DNA from: Nitrospirota bacterium
GTDB taxonomy: Bacteria > Nitrospirota > Nitrospiria > SBBL01 > JAADHI01
Assembly (NCBI GenBank): GCA_029261135.1
Contig: JAJDBX010000020.1
Coordinates: forward strand, 1 to 64,000
DNA: 64,000 nt
Direction of reading: 5' to 3'
Shown piece by piece: positions 48,490-57,266 of the stretch. The notes under the pieces are model-generated. The model saw only the letters and a program-made list of their open reading frames with translations. It had not been told where the DNA came from and searched no databases. Each line of letters starts with the position of its first letter. Within the stretch, counting starts at the first letter, position 1. The translations under genes were made by a program, and so were the position numbers.

Positions 48490-49611
48490 TCAAACGCGCA
48501 TCGGCATAATTACCGTCAGAAACCCCTCTGATTCTTCGCGGATGAGACAAGGGGAAAGAGCATCCTTAAATTCCAATATCGCTTCTTCTCCCTGAAGTGC
48601 CGTTAAGGCATCTAACAAATAGCGGGCATTGAAGCCTGTCGAAAAACCCTCTCCCTCAAATGGGGTCTCAATGGTCTCGTTGGCTTCACCCATTTCGGGA
48701 TTGCTGGCACTGAGGGTAATCTGTCCTTCTTCAAAACTAAATTTAATGGCACTTGTTTTTTCCCGTGCTAATATAGAGACACGACGCAAGCCTCCCTCAA
48801 GATCTTCTTTTTGAACAGAAACCTTTTTTTCCGTCCCTTGAGGGATTGCTTGTTTGTAGTTTGGAAACTCCCCTTCCATCAGTCGAGAGGTAATCACAAG
48901 CGTACCCCAGCGATAGGTCAACTGGTTTTCTCCAATCAGCAACTGAGGATTGCTTGTTTCATCCCCATCGTCCAATGCCCGTTTTATTTCTAATATGGCT
49001 TTCTTCGGAAGAATAAACCCGCCCTCACGCTCTTTCCAATTTCCAGCTACCTTCCCTTCTGCAATGGCTAAACGATGGCCATCTGTTGTGATAAAACGAA
49101 TGGTTCTATCTTCACCCCCGCTACTTTCTAATTGGATGAGGATGCCATTAATAATATATTGAGGGTTGTTTTCTCCTGTGGCAAACAAGGTTTTCCGAAT
49201 CAGGCCTGATAGCAGGGTTGGATTAATTTGTATCTGCTCATCACTTTGTGTCGAGGGAGAAACGGGAAATTCTTCGGGAGGCAAACCAACGATTCTAAAG
49301 TAACTTTTACCTGATTCGAGCACAACCCAATGATTGGGTTGTGCCGTAATTGTAACAGGCCCTTCTGGAAACTCACGGACAATCTCATGAAGTTTTCTAG
49401 CTGAAACAGTAATTTTACCGGGCTCCAGAACCTCTGCAGGGTAAGCCCCTTGAATCCCCACCTCGAGATCTGTCGCGAATATGGAAATCTTTTGGTCCGC
49501 TGCTTCCATCAAGATATGCGTCAGAATTGGCATAGTATTTCTTCGTTCCACGACACCCTGAACGCGTTGGATTCCGGATAATAAGTCTTTTCGGTCGATC
49601 TTAACCTTCAT
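48490..49611 (-). CDS. dnaN: DNA polymerase III beta subunit (sliding clamp)
   Basis: Dimeric ring clamp that tethers the replicative polymerase. The 373-residue protein shows the usual three-domain repeat with 'LLSGIQRVQGVVERRNTMPI', 'ATDLEVGIQ', 'GLIRKTLFATGENNPQYIING', and the C-terminal clamp ending 'FLTVIMPMRV'. The ATG is 1 base from the dnaA stop. Confidence 0.96.
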   Translation of the reverse strand: MKVKIDRKDLLSGIQRVQGVVERRNTMPILTHILMEAADQKISIFATDLEVGIQGAYPAEVLEPGKITVSARKLHEIVREFPEGPVTITAQPNHWVVLESGKSYFRIVGLPPEEFPVSPSTQSDEQIQINPTLLSGLIRKTLFATGENNPQYIINGILIQLESSGGEDRTIRFITTDGHRLAIAEGKVAGNWKEREGGFILPKKAILEIKRALDDGDETSNPQLLIGENQLTYRWGTLVITSRLMEGEFPNYKQAIPQGTEKKVSVQKEDLEGGLRRVSILAREKTSAIKFSFEEGQITLSASNPEMGEANETIETPFEGEGFSTGFNARYLLDALTALQGEEAILEFKDALSPCLIREESEGFLTVIMPMRV

Positions 49612-49612
49612 A

Positions 49613-50953
49613 TTAGCCCTCCTTCAGATGCTCTGATAAACTTTCAAGCGTCATTTTAAGATTAAAATCTTCTACTCTTTCTTTTTTAACTTGTTTACAT
49701 GCGTGAATGACGGTCGAATGGTCTTTTCCGCCAAAGGCTTTTCCAATTTCTGGAAAGGAAAGGTTTGTTAATTCCCTGGCCAGATACATCCCTATTTGCC
49801 TCGGTGCAACAAGGTTTTTTGTTCTTCTTTTAGATTTAAGTTCTGACACCTTAACTTGAAATCGCTCAGAGACCGCCCGGAGAACATCATCAACAGTCAC
49901 TACCCGAGTGCGTTCTTGTATCGTATCTCGTAAAACCCGTTTCGCAATCTCAAGTGTAATTCCTTGACCAATCAAGGAACTAAAAGCACCCAGACGAATT
50001 AACGATCCTTCAAGCTCTCTAATGTTTGTTTTAATATGTGTCGCAAGAAAAAGGGCAACATCATTCGGAAGTGGAATATTTTCAAGCTCAGCTTTTTTCC
50101 TCAAAATTACGATTTTTGTTTCAAGGTCCGGTGGTTGGATATCCGCGATCAAACCCATCTCAAATCGGGATCTCAGACGCTCCTCAATATCAGATATTTC
50201 CTTGACAGACCGGTCACTTGAAATGACAACCTGTTTATTGTCTTCGTATAAGGTGTTAAAAGTATGAAAAAATTCTTCCTGTGTTCTTTCTTTTCCGCCG
50301 ATAAATTGAATATCATCAATGAGCAAAGCATCTACACTACGATATCTATTTCGAAAATCTGCCATTTTATCATATCGAATTGAATGAATGACATCATTTG
50401 TAAATTGTTCAGTTGAAAAATATGCGACACGAAAATCTGGATTATTAGAAGAAAGGTAATTTCCAATTGCACTTAAAAGATGTGTTTTTCCAAGCCCAAC
50501 TCCGCCATAGAGAAAAAGGGGATTATAAGTTACCCCGGGATTTTCAGCCACCTTTCTCGAGGCCGCATGAGCAAATTGGTTACTAGAGCCAACAACAAAA
50601 GAATCAAAGTTATATCTTGGATTGAGACTCCCTTTCTTTTTTTCTTTTCTATTGTTGCTTTTGTTTGGTTTATTTTCTTCTCTAACAAAATTACGCTGTT
50701 CCTTAACTTCTTGAACCATATATTGAATCGTCATATCTTCTTGGGAAAATTCTTTTTCAAGGGCTTCTTTCATCATTTGATGATAGTGCTCTTTAATCCA
50801 CTCTCCAAAAAATTGGTTTGGAACAGAAACCTTAATTTCACGCTCTTTCACTGAAAGGAGTGCTGTCGGCTTCAACCAGGTATCAAATATTTGTTGAGAA
50901 ATATTGGGTTTAATCTGAGTTAAAATATCCTCCCATATTAAATTCAATTGCAT
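49613..50953 (-). CDS. dnaA: chromosomal replication initiator DnaA
   Basis: Binds and opens oriC. In 446 residues: domain I ('IWEDILTQIKPNISQQIFDTWL'-type start), a Lys/Asn-rich linker, and AAA+ domain III with 'LFLYGGVGLGKTHLLSAIGN' and 'DALLIDDIQFI'. Domain IV carries the DnaA-box signature 'APRQIGMYLARELTNLSFPE' and 'GGKDHSTVIHACKQV'. It heads dnaA-dnaN-gyrB-gyrA on the - strand with the origin region directly upstream. Confidence 0.98.
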   Translation of the reverse strand: MQLNLIWEDILTQIKPNISQQIFDTWLKPTALLSVKEREIKVSVPNQFFGEWIKEHYHQMMKEALEKEFSQEDMTIQYMVQEVKEQRNFVREENKPNKSNNRKEKKKGSLNPRYNFDSFVVGSSNQFAHAASRKVAENPGVTYNPLFLYGGVGLGKTHLLSAIGNYLSSNNPDFRVAYFSTEQFTNDVIHSIRYDKMADFRNRYRSVDALLIDDIQFIGGKERTQEEFFHTFNTLYEDNKQVVISSDRSVKEISDIEERLRSRFEMGLIADIQPPDLETKIVILRKKAELENIPLPNDVALFLATHIKTNIRELEGSLIRLGAFSSLIGQGITLEIAKRVLRDTIQERTRVVTVDDVLRAVSERFQVKVSELKSKRRTKNLVAPRQIGMYLARELTNLSFPEIGKAFGGKDHSTVIHACKQVKKERVEDFNLKMTLESLSEHLKEG

Positions 50954-51316
50954 AAAAGACTCAGAACTTACTCACAAGTTTGTCCACAGGTGTGGATAAC
51001 CAATCATTCAATTTTTCAAAGGTTTAGTATTGATTTTTAGAATTAGAAACAGCCTCGATGAATTGGTCTTGTTAAACCAGGGGGATTATACAATATAGAC
51101 TAAAATGAATCAAGATTGATGGACAAAAGACTTTATTAAATGGTGCACTTATCCACATGAATATCATCTAAGTAACCTTTTTATTTTCAATACTTTATAA
51201 TAAATATCCGGAGAAAATAGCCCCATCTATTACTATTACTATTAAATAAATAAACTTTAAAGAAAAATAATCATAATCGTCTTTAATATAAATTATTATG
51301 AACTGATGTCTTTAAA
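50954..51316. other. oriC: probable replication origin (oriC)
   Basis: A 363-base AT-rich space between the dnaA start and the argJ end. Perfect DnaA boxes: TGTGGATAA at 50991-50999 (reverse) and TTATCCACA at 51149-51157 (forward); a one-mismatch box TTGTCCACA is at 50980-50988. Beyond them is a very AT-rich tract (about 51160-51310), with a short G/C-containing patch and a run of CTA/TTA triplets at 51227-51244 that resembles DnaA-trio elements. Position next to dnaA and this layout fit oriC well. Confidence 0.8.
51227..51244. repeat. DnaA-trio-like triplet run
   Basis: CTA-TTA-CTA-TTA-CTA-TTA. On the complementary strand read 3' to 5' this is GAT-AAT-GAT-AAT-GAT-AAT, the known DnaA-trio pattern (G/A-A-T) that guides DnaA onto single-stranded DNA at the unwinding site. 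Confidence 0.55.
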
Positions 51317-52537
51317 CTAAGTGCGATAAAGCGCATTTATTTTTACATAATCAATACTTAAATCAGAAGTCCAGACACTTGCTTGTCCATTTCCAGTTTG
51401 AAGAGAAAGGACTAGATTAAGTTCTCTATTTTTTAAATATGTAGAAATTTTCTTCTCCAGAGCAGACCCAAGATAAGTCCCTTTTTTAACAAGTTGTATT
51501 GAGCCATAAAAAAGATCTATTTCTTCTGGATATACTTTTACACTTGAATTCCCAATTGCAGCAATAATTCTTCCCCAATTTGCATCTTCACCAAAAAATG
51601 CTGTTTTAACAAGTAAGGAGTTTGCAATTGAAAAAGCAATTTTAAGCGCAGCAGAATCATTTTTTGCTCCGATTACTTTTATTTCAATGAGCTTTGTCGC
51701 ACCTTCTGCATCTTGGACTAACATCTTTGCAAGTTTTAAGCATGTTGTTTTTAATAAAGAAGTAAACTGATTATAACGTGAGCCTCTTTTGTTAATAATT
51801 TGTCCTTTTTTCCTGTTTGAAAAAAGCAGAATCATATCATTTGTGCTTGTATCTCGATCAATAGTAATTCGATTAAAAGAGCTATCGACGGCTTCTTTAA
51901 GTGACGATTGTAGTAGGGGTTTTGTTATTGAAATATCTGTTGATAAAAATGCAAGCATGGTAGCCATATTGGGATGAATCATCCCTGCACCTTTTGTTAT
52001 CCCTCCGATACGTACTTTTTGTTTTCCAACAAAACCCTCGAAAGCGACTTCTTTTGCAACAGTATCCGTGGTCATGATTGCTGTTGCTGCAGCGAGGCTC
52101 CCCTTTTCTGAGAGAGTTTTGATCAGAGATGGAATGGATGACAATATTTTTTGTATTGGGAGATATTCACTAATAACACCCGTTGAAGCAACAAAGATAG
52201 AATTTAAAGGGAAATTAAGGTATCGTGCTGTTTCTGATGCCATTAACTTTGCATCTTTTTTCCCCTGTTCTCCTGTGAAAGCATTTGCATTTCCACTATT
52301 AATAATGATGGCTTGTCCTGCTTCTTTTTTTAAATGTTGTTTACATAAAAGAAGGGGTGCCGCAACAAAACGATTTTTTGTAAATAGACCTGCAACAGTG
52401 CAAGGAACATCGGAAGTAATCAGAGCAATGTCAGGGGATTCATTTTTTTTAATTCCCGCTGAGAGTCCTGTTGCTTTAAAACCATCAACTGCAGTGATCC
52501 CTCCCTGGATCAATTTTATTTTATTATTTTGAATCAT
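51317..52537 (-). CDS. argJ: bifunctional ornithine acetyltransferase / N-acetylglutamate synthase
   Basis: Recycles the acetyl group in arginine synthesis. The precursor self-cleaves before the nucleophilic Thr in 'ATAIMTTDTVAKEV'. 'GGITKGAGMIHPNMATMLAF' and 'FGEDANWGRIIAAIGNS' are further signatures. At 406 residues it is standard. Its codon use is notably AT-rich compared with gyrA/gyrB. It lies 18 bases after argC, and its 3' end borders oriC. Confidence 0.95.
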   Translation of the reverse strand: MIQNNKIKLIQGGITAVDGFKATGLSAGIKKNESPDIALITSDVPCTVAGLFTKNRFVAAPLLLCKQHLKKEAGQAIIINSGNANAFTGEQGKKDAKLMASETARYLNFPLNSIFVASTGVISEYLPIQKILSSIPSLIKTLSEKGSLAAATAIMTTDTVAKEVAFEGFVGKQKVRIGGITKGAGMIHPNMATMLAFLSTDISITKPLLQSSLKEAVDSSFNRITIDRDTSTNDMILLFSNRKKGQIINKRGSRYNQFTSLLKTTCLKLAKMLVQDAEGATKLIEIKVIGAKNDSAALKIAFSIANSLLVKTAFFGEDANWGRIIAAIGNSSVKVYPEEIDLFYGSIQLVKKGTYLGSALEKKISTYLKNRELNLVLSLQTGNGQASVWTSDLSIDYVKINALYRT

Positions 52538-52555
52538 AGGTTTAGTTTTTATATA

Positions 52556-53590
52556 TTAAGGGAAAAGCCCTGGATCTTTTAATCCAAGGGATTCTTCCCA
52601 TCCCATCATGAGATTCATATTTTGAATGGCTTGTCCCGCTGCACCTTTAACGAGGTTGTCTATTGCAGAAATAAGAATCAGCATGTGTCGAGAAGGTGTT
52701 TTAAATATAGCAATGTCACAATAGTTTGTGCCGCGTACGGCGGATATATTGGGCGGATTTTTTAAAATACGAATAAAAGGTTCTTTTTTATATGGATTCA
52801 ATGTTACATCAATTTGTTTTTGAGTCATCGGAGACTGCAATGGAAGGTAAATCGTCGTTAAGATCCCACGATTTACCGGGAGGAGATAGGGCGTGAATAT
52901 CGCTTTTGTTTTTTTCCCACTAAAGTGAGCCGCTTCTTGTTGTATTTCTGGAAAATGTCGGTGTGAGCCAATATTGTAGGGAAGTAGACCTTCATTGATT
53001 TCTGGAAAATGTGTTTTTGTGGATGGGGCGCGTCCAGCCCCTGAAATCCCTGATTTCGCGTCGATAATAATTTCTCGTTCCAAATCGACTAATCCTGCTT
53101 TTAAAAAAGGGTAAAGGGGCAAAAGGGTTCCAGTTGGGTAACATCCTGGATTTGAAACCAGTTGCGCGGACTGAATAGAATCTCGATAGATTTCAGTCAA
53201 TCCATAAACCCCCTTTTTTAAGAGTGAGGTGGCTGTATGTGTTTTTCCATACCATTTCCGGTAGGTCGCAGCAGACTTGAGCCGATAGTCAGCAGAAAGA
53301 TCAACGACCTTTTTCCCTAAATGAATAAATTTTTTAACGGGATCCATTGCTGTTGTATGAGAGAGCGCAACAAAAATTAAGTCTGCTTTTTCTCCAATTT
53401 TTTTTACATCCAGAGATTCCAGGGTTAGATCATAATGTCCCTTAAGAAATGGATGTCGGTCTGTTAGGGGTTTCCCGGCAGATTGGTGGGAGGTAACAGA
53501 AGTCACGCTTACCTTTGGGTGTCTGGTGAGGAGACGCAAGAGTTCTCCCCCTGTGTAGCCAGTTGCCCCGATAATTGCTATTTTTTTCAT
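52556..53590 (-). CDS. argC: N-acetyl-gamma-glutamyl-phosphate reductase
   Basis: NADPH-dependent third step of arginine synthesis. The 344-residue protein has 'AIIGATGYTGGELLRLLTRH', the catalytic Cys in 'LVSNPGCYPTGTLLPL', and 'GISGAGRAPSTKTHF'. Operon with argJ. Confidence 0.95.
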   Translation of the reverse strand: MKKIAIIGATGYTGGELLRLLTRHPKVSVTSVTSHQSAGKPLTDRHPFLKGHYDLTLESLDVKKIGEKADLIFVALSHTTAMDPVKKFIHLGKKVVDLSADYRLKSAATYRKWYGKTHTATSLLKKGVYGLTEIYRDSIQSAQLVSNPGCYPTGTLLPLYPFLKAGLVDLEREIIIDAKSGISGAGRAPSTKTHFPEINEGLLPYNIGSHRHFPEIQQEAAHFSGKKTKAIFTPYLLPVNRGILTTIYLPLQSPMTQKQIDVTLNPYKKEPFIRILKNPPNISAVRGTNYCDIAIFKTPSRHMLILISAIDNLVKGAAGQAIQNMNLMMGWEESLGLKDPGLFP

Positions 53591-53632
53591 TGGGAGCTGG
53601 GTATCCCTTGCTGCTATTTAGCTGATTTTATT

Positions 53633-53661
53633 AAAAAAAAAGGAAGGCCTTTCGACCTTCC
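53633..53661 (-). terminator. rho-independent terminator of rplM-rpsI
   Basis: On the - strand GGAAGGTC-GAAA-GGCCTTCC makes an 8-bp stem (one T-G pair) closed by a GNRA tetraloop and is followed at once by nine T. It lies 28 bases after the rpsI stop. Confidence 0.9.
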
Positions 53662-53689
53662 CTGAATAATTGAAATGAGACGAAGATCT

Positions 53690-54082
53690 TTAACGTTTTG
53701 AAAACTGGAATTTTGCTCTGGCACCCTTCTGGCCAAACTTTTTCCGCTCTTTTTTCCTGGCATCACGTGTAAGGAAGCCTGCTTTCCTGAGTTGATCCTT
53801 TAAATTGGGTGTGATTTCTAATAGTGCTTTAGAAATGCCATGTCTTAATGCGCCTGCCTGACCCGTTAAGCCCCCGCCACAAATATTTGCAACAACGTTG
53901 TATTTTCCGACTGTTTCTGTAACGCTAAACGGCTGACGAATAATAAACTGCCATGTTCCTCGAGGAAAGTAGGAATCGGAAGTCCGACCATTTACAATCA
54001 TGCTCCCTTCTCCTGGGGTGAGATAAACGCGTGCAATGGCATTTTTTCGTTTGCCTGTGACGATCTTGTGAACTGCTGCCAT
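53690..54082 (-). CDS. rpsI: 30S ribosomal protein S9
   Basis: 130 residues with 'TGKRKNAIARVYLTPGEG', 'GGGLTGQAGALRHGISKAL' and the conserved C-terminal tail 'GARAKFQFSKR', which reaches the ribosomal P site. Partner of rplM, 19 bases downstream of it. Confidence 0.97.
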   Translation of the reverse strand: MAAVHKIVTGKRKNAIARVYLTPGEGSMIVNGRTSDSYFPRGTWQFIIRQPFSVTETVGKYNVVANICGGGLTGQAGALRHGISKALLEITPNLKDQLRKAGFLTRDARKKERKKFGQKGARAKFQFSKR

Positions 54083-54101
54083 CTTTCTTTATCCTTTATT
54101 A

Positions 54102-54530
54102 TTATAGAGAGATTACTTCAGGTTTTTGTGCATGGTGTGGATGTGACTCCCCTGCATACACTTTTAACTTTTTAGCGATTGCATTCCCAAGCTTTGTCTT
54201 TGGGAGCATCCCATTGACCGCAGATTTTATAATCCGCTCAGGTTTTTCTGCACGTAACTTTTTCACCGTGGTTGACTTAATGCCGCCAATATACCCCGTA
54301 TGGTGATAGTAGGTTTTTTGGGTTTCTTTTTTTCCCGTTAAGGCAACCTTTTCTGCATTAACGACAACAACATGATCTCCGAGATCCTGATTGGGCGTAA
54401 AAACGGGCTTGTTCTTTCCTCGAAGAATATTTGCAATCTCGGTCGCCATTCTTCCCAAAACCTTCCCTTCGGCATCGACAAGGTACCATTTTTCTTTTAC
54501 ATCAGCTTTCTTAAATGCAGTGGTTTTCAT
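54102..54530 (-). CDS. rplM: 50S ribosomal protein L13
   Basis: 142 residues: '[20 protein letters not shown]', '[17 protein letters not shown]', '[15 protein letters not shown]' and the C-terminal '[14 protein letters not shown]'. It heads the two-gene ribosomal operon ended by the terminator at 53633. Confidence 0.97.
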   Translation of the reverse strand: MKTTAFKKADVKEKWYLVDAEGKVLGRMATEIANILRGKNKPVFTPNQDLGDHVVVVNAEKVALTGKKETQKTYYHHTGYIGGIKSTTVKKLRAEKPERIIKSAVNGMLPKTKLGNAIAKKLKVYAGESHPHHAQKPEVISL

Positions 54531-54609
54531 TTGAACCCTTCATAAGCGTACGATAAAGTTATAGAACTTCACATACTGATATAAATTTGTTCGGTTGTCA
54601 ACTATAAAA

Positions 54610-55131
54610 TTAGGCGTCAAAGGGACCAAAATCGGTCGGTTTTAATTTTTCGAGCCAGTTATCTAGGTTTTCAGACCCTTTTTTGTGGAGGACTTCTTCT
54701 GTTGCATAAATAGGTACCCCCATTCTGAGGGCTAAAGCGATCGCATCGGAAGGTCGGGCATCTACCGTAACCTCTTCTGGCTCTTCATGAAGTGTTTCAG
54801 GGAGATTATCTTCTGGTGTATCTGTGTCTTTAGGTTTTTTTATTTTGGTTTGAACCAAGTGCAAAGAGGCATAATAAGTCCCCCCATTCATACTATGAAT
54901 AAGGATCTTTTCTAATGGAACTTTTAAGTGGTGTAAAAAATCTTTTAATAAATCGTGTGTCAGCGGTCTGGGAGAGGTAATGCCTTCTAGTGCAAGACGT
55001 ATGGCATTGCCTTCCGCCATCCCGACCCAAATCGACAGTAAATCCAGGTTTTGTTCATCTTTCAATATGACAATCTGTGCATCGGTGTTTGGGTCTGCAA
55101 TGATGGCGTCGACTTTGAGTGGGATATTCAT
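54610..55131 (-). CDS. DUF151 / bifunctional nuclease-family protein A
   Basis: A 173-residue member of the BFN domain family. Motifs: 'IVILKDEQNLDLLSIWVG', 'GNAIRLALEG', 'RPLTHDLLKDFLHHL' and 'VDARPSDAIALALRMGVPIY'. An acidic insertion (about 108-125) distinguishes it from its neighbour. Function in bacteria is unsettled; plant and thermophile homologues have nuclease activity. Confidence 0.85.
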   Translation of the reverse strand: MNIPLKVDAIIADPNTDAQIVILKDEQNLDLLSIWVGMAEGNAIRLALEGITSPRPLTHDLLKDFLHHLKVPLEKILIHSMNGGTYYASLHLVQTKIKKPKDTDTPEDNLPETLHEEPEEVTVDARPSDAIALALRMGVPIYATEEVLHKKGSENLDNWLEKLKPTDFGPFDA

Positions 55132-55195
55132 AAGCTTTTCATGTCCTAATCCCTTCTATTGCAGGAGAGGGATCAATGGGTAAATCTTTGTGGCG

Positions 55196-55651
55196 CTATG
55201 TATCGTATTTCCCGAAATCCTCTGGCCTTAAATTCTCCAGCCATCGATCGAGTTCTTCTGCCCTGGGTTTTTTAATGGTTTCCTCTGAAACGAAAATTGG
55301 GGCATCTGCACGAAGGGCCAAAGCGATGGCATCGCTAGGCCTCGAGTCAATTGTAATTTCAGAATCTTGATAGGCCAGATGTGTTTTTGAGAGGTAGGTA
55401 TTGTCTTTCAGTTCGGTTACAACGACACTAATAATCTTTGCCTCAAGGGAGTCCATCACATTTTTAATGAGATCATGTGTCATAGGTCGAGGGGTAAAAA
55501 TTCCTTCAAGCGCGAGACTAATTGCATTGGCTTCGGGTCGCCCAACCCAAATAGGCAAAACATTCGTATTTTCTTCTCCACGAAGAATAATAATGTAGGC
55601 ATTGTTATAGGGATCGAACATCAAACCCCGTACTTTCATTTGAACGAGCAT
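55196..55651 (-). CDS. DUF151 / bifunctional nuclease-family protein B
   Basis: A 151-residue paralogue of the preceding protein with the same core: 'AYIIILRGEENTNVLPIWVG', 'ANAISLALEG', 'RPMTHDLIKNVMDSL', 'IDSRPSDAIALALRADAPIF'. Both paralogues also end similarly ('WLEKLKPTDFG', 'WLENLRPEDFG'). Tandem duplication is the simplest explanation. Confidence 0.86.
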   Translation of the reverse strand: MLVQMKVRGLMFDPYNNAYIIILRGEENTNVLPIWVGRPEANAISLALEGIFTPRPMTHDLIKNVMDSLEAKIISVVVTELKDNTYLSKTHLAYQDSEITIDSRPSDAIALALRADAPIFVSEETIKKPRAEELDRWLENLRPEDFGKYDT

Positions 55652-55752
55652 ACTTGGCGCCTTCTAAATATTGCAAAAATAATTTATCACTTTGATCAAT
55701 TTAATGTCAACGGACAAGGCATAAGTTGAGCCGTTTCACTCTCGGGATACAC

Positions 55753-56616
55753 TCATGACTTGTTCGGCGCCGACGGTACTTTCAAAAGGATGTTGTCGAT
55801 GAGCCGGACCTCCCCGAGATTTCCCGAGACCAGTAGCACTGCGCGATTTTTTATCCGGTCAATGGGCAGAAGCGTTATTGTGTCGCAGAGGGCGAGATAA
55901 TCAAGTTGTATGTCCTTGGTCGCGTCCAGTATCGATTTCGCGGCTTGGAGAATATTTTTCGTCTTTTTCTCCCCGGATTGAACACTTTTTTTTGCCGTCT
56001 GAAGTGCATGGTAGAAAACGGGTGCGATTTCGCGTTTCTGGGCTGAAAGTCGCGTATTTCTTGAACTCATTGCAAGCCCATCCTGTTCACGCAGGGTCGG
56101 GCAGATATGCAGACGGGTTTCAAAATGAAGATCGCGAAGCATCTGTCGAATAACGCAGCATTGCTGGTAATCTTTCTGACCGAGGTAAAAAAAATCGGGT
56201 CGAACAATTTGAAGTAGTTTTCCAACGATGGTCGTGACTCCTTTAAAATGATTTGGGCGGGAGGCGCCCTCCCAAAGATGGGTGATTGAACCCACTTCGA
56301 TTGATGTTTGAAAATCGGGAGAGAAGAGCATTTTTTCTGTAGGCAGCCACAGAAGGTCAACTTCGGCGGATCTTGCCTTTTTTCGATCCTGTGACGCTGT
56401 GCGTGGATAAGCCTTAAAATCCTCTTTGGGTCCGAATTGGAGTGGATTTACAAAGAGGGAAACGATCAGGAAATCGCATTCTTTTTTTGCTCGTTTCATT
56501 AGCGAAAGATGTCCATCGTGAAGTGCGCCCATTGTCGGGACAAATCCGACCGTTCCGATTGCGCGGGCGGTGGCCAGTTTATGCCGAAGGGTTTTAATAC
56601 TGGAGACGACGATCAT
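55753..56616 (-). CDS. panC: pantothenate synthetase
   Basis: Joins pantoate and beta-alanine with ATP. The 287 residues have 'GFVPTMGALHDGHLSLMKRA' (ATP site HxGH), 'VSLFVNPLQFGPKEDF', 'FLGQKDYQQ'-type motif ('YLGQKDYQQCCVIRQ') and 'LAMSSRNTRLS'. Overlaps the folK stop by ATGA. Confidence 0.95.
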   Translation of the reverse strand: MIVVSSIKTLRHKLATARAIGTVGFVPTMGALHDGHLSLMKRAKKECDFLIVSLFVNPLQFGPKEDFKAYPRTASQDRKKARSAEVDLLWLPTEKMLFSPDFQTSIEVGSITHLWEGASRPNHFKGVTTIVGKLLQIVRPDFFYLGQKDYQQCCVIRQMLRDLHFETRLHICPTLREQDGLAMSSRNTRLSAQKREIAPVFYHALQTAKKSVQSGEKKTKNILQAAKSILDATKDIQLDYLALCDTITLLPIDRIKNRAVLLVSGNLGEVRLIDNILLKVPSAPNKS

Positions 56617-57266
56617 AATTCCTCCGTTGAGACTTCACGCCCAATCTCCCAGTTCTGTCCCAAGTAGCGTATGACATCCGCCGCCTCCCGGGTTTCTAAG
56701 TGTGAAAGTAGGGTGTCGATGGTGAGCAAAAAACTTGGATGCACAAGGTCAGGTGCAATCTCAAAAAGTGGAATAAGGACAAAATGGCGATTTGAAATTT
56801 CAGGGTGGGGAAGTGTCAGATCGGCCGAGGTGATGATCTGTTTGCCGTAAAACAGAAGATCGAGATCAATGGTGCGCGGCCCTTTCGGAATCTCAATTTT
56901 TTTCCCGAGCTGACTTTCGATTGCTTGGCAGCACCGCATAAGCTGCTCTGGGGAAAGGGTTGTTCCGATTGCAAGAACGGCGTTGAAAAAGGGGCCTTGA
57001 TTTAAAAACCCGACCGGCGCCGTCTCGTAAAGAGAGGAGATTTTTATGATTTCAATAGAACTCTCGGCTCGAAGCGAATGAATCGCTTCCCGGCAGTTTA
57101 AAAGACGGTCGCCGATGTTTGAGCCGATGCCGATGAAAGCGACGAACGATTGAGACGAGTCAGTCTCCGCGTCAATCCGACCTTGATGGTGCGTGATGTT
57201 CTTATCCTCGAATCCCTGCCCGTTCCATCCGGTCAATTGCTTCCTGCAGTCTTTCTTTTGAAACAC
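56613..57266 (-). CDS. folK: 2-amino-4-hydroxy-6-hydroxymethyldihydropteridine pyrophosphokinase
   Basis: Folate-pathway kinase. Core motifs: 'AFIGIGSNIGDRLLNCREAI', 'ETAPVGFLNQGPFFNAVL' and the signature 'GPRTIDLDLLFYG'. The conserved part starts about 41 residues into the frame. The only ATG is at 57266, inside the dapL C-terminus; a TTG at 57236 or an ATT at 57176 are alternatives. The true start is therefore uncertain, but overlap with dapL seems unavoidable unless ATT is used. Confidence 0.9.
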   Translation of the reverse strand: MFQKKDCRKQLTGWNGQGFEDKNITHHQGRIDAETDSSQSFVAFIGIGSNIGDRLLNCREAIHSLRAESSIEIIKISSLYETAPVGFLNQGPFFNAVLAIGTTLSPEQLMRCCQAIESQLGKKIEIPKGPRTIDLDLLFYGKQIITSADLTLPHPEISNRHFVLIPLFEIAPDLVHPSFLLTIDTLLSHLETREAADVIRYLGQNWEIGREVSTEEL

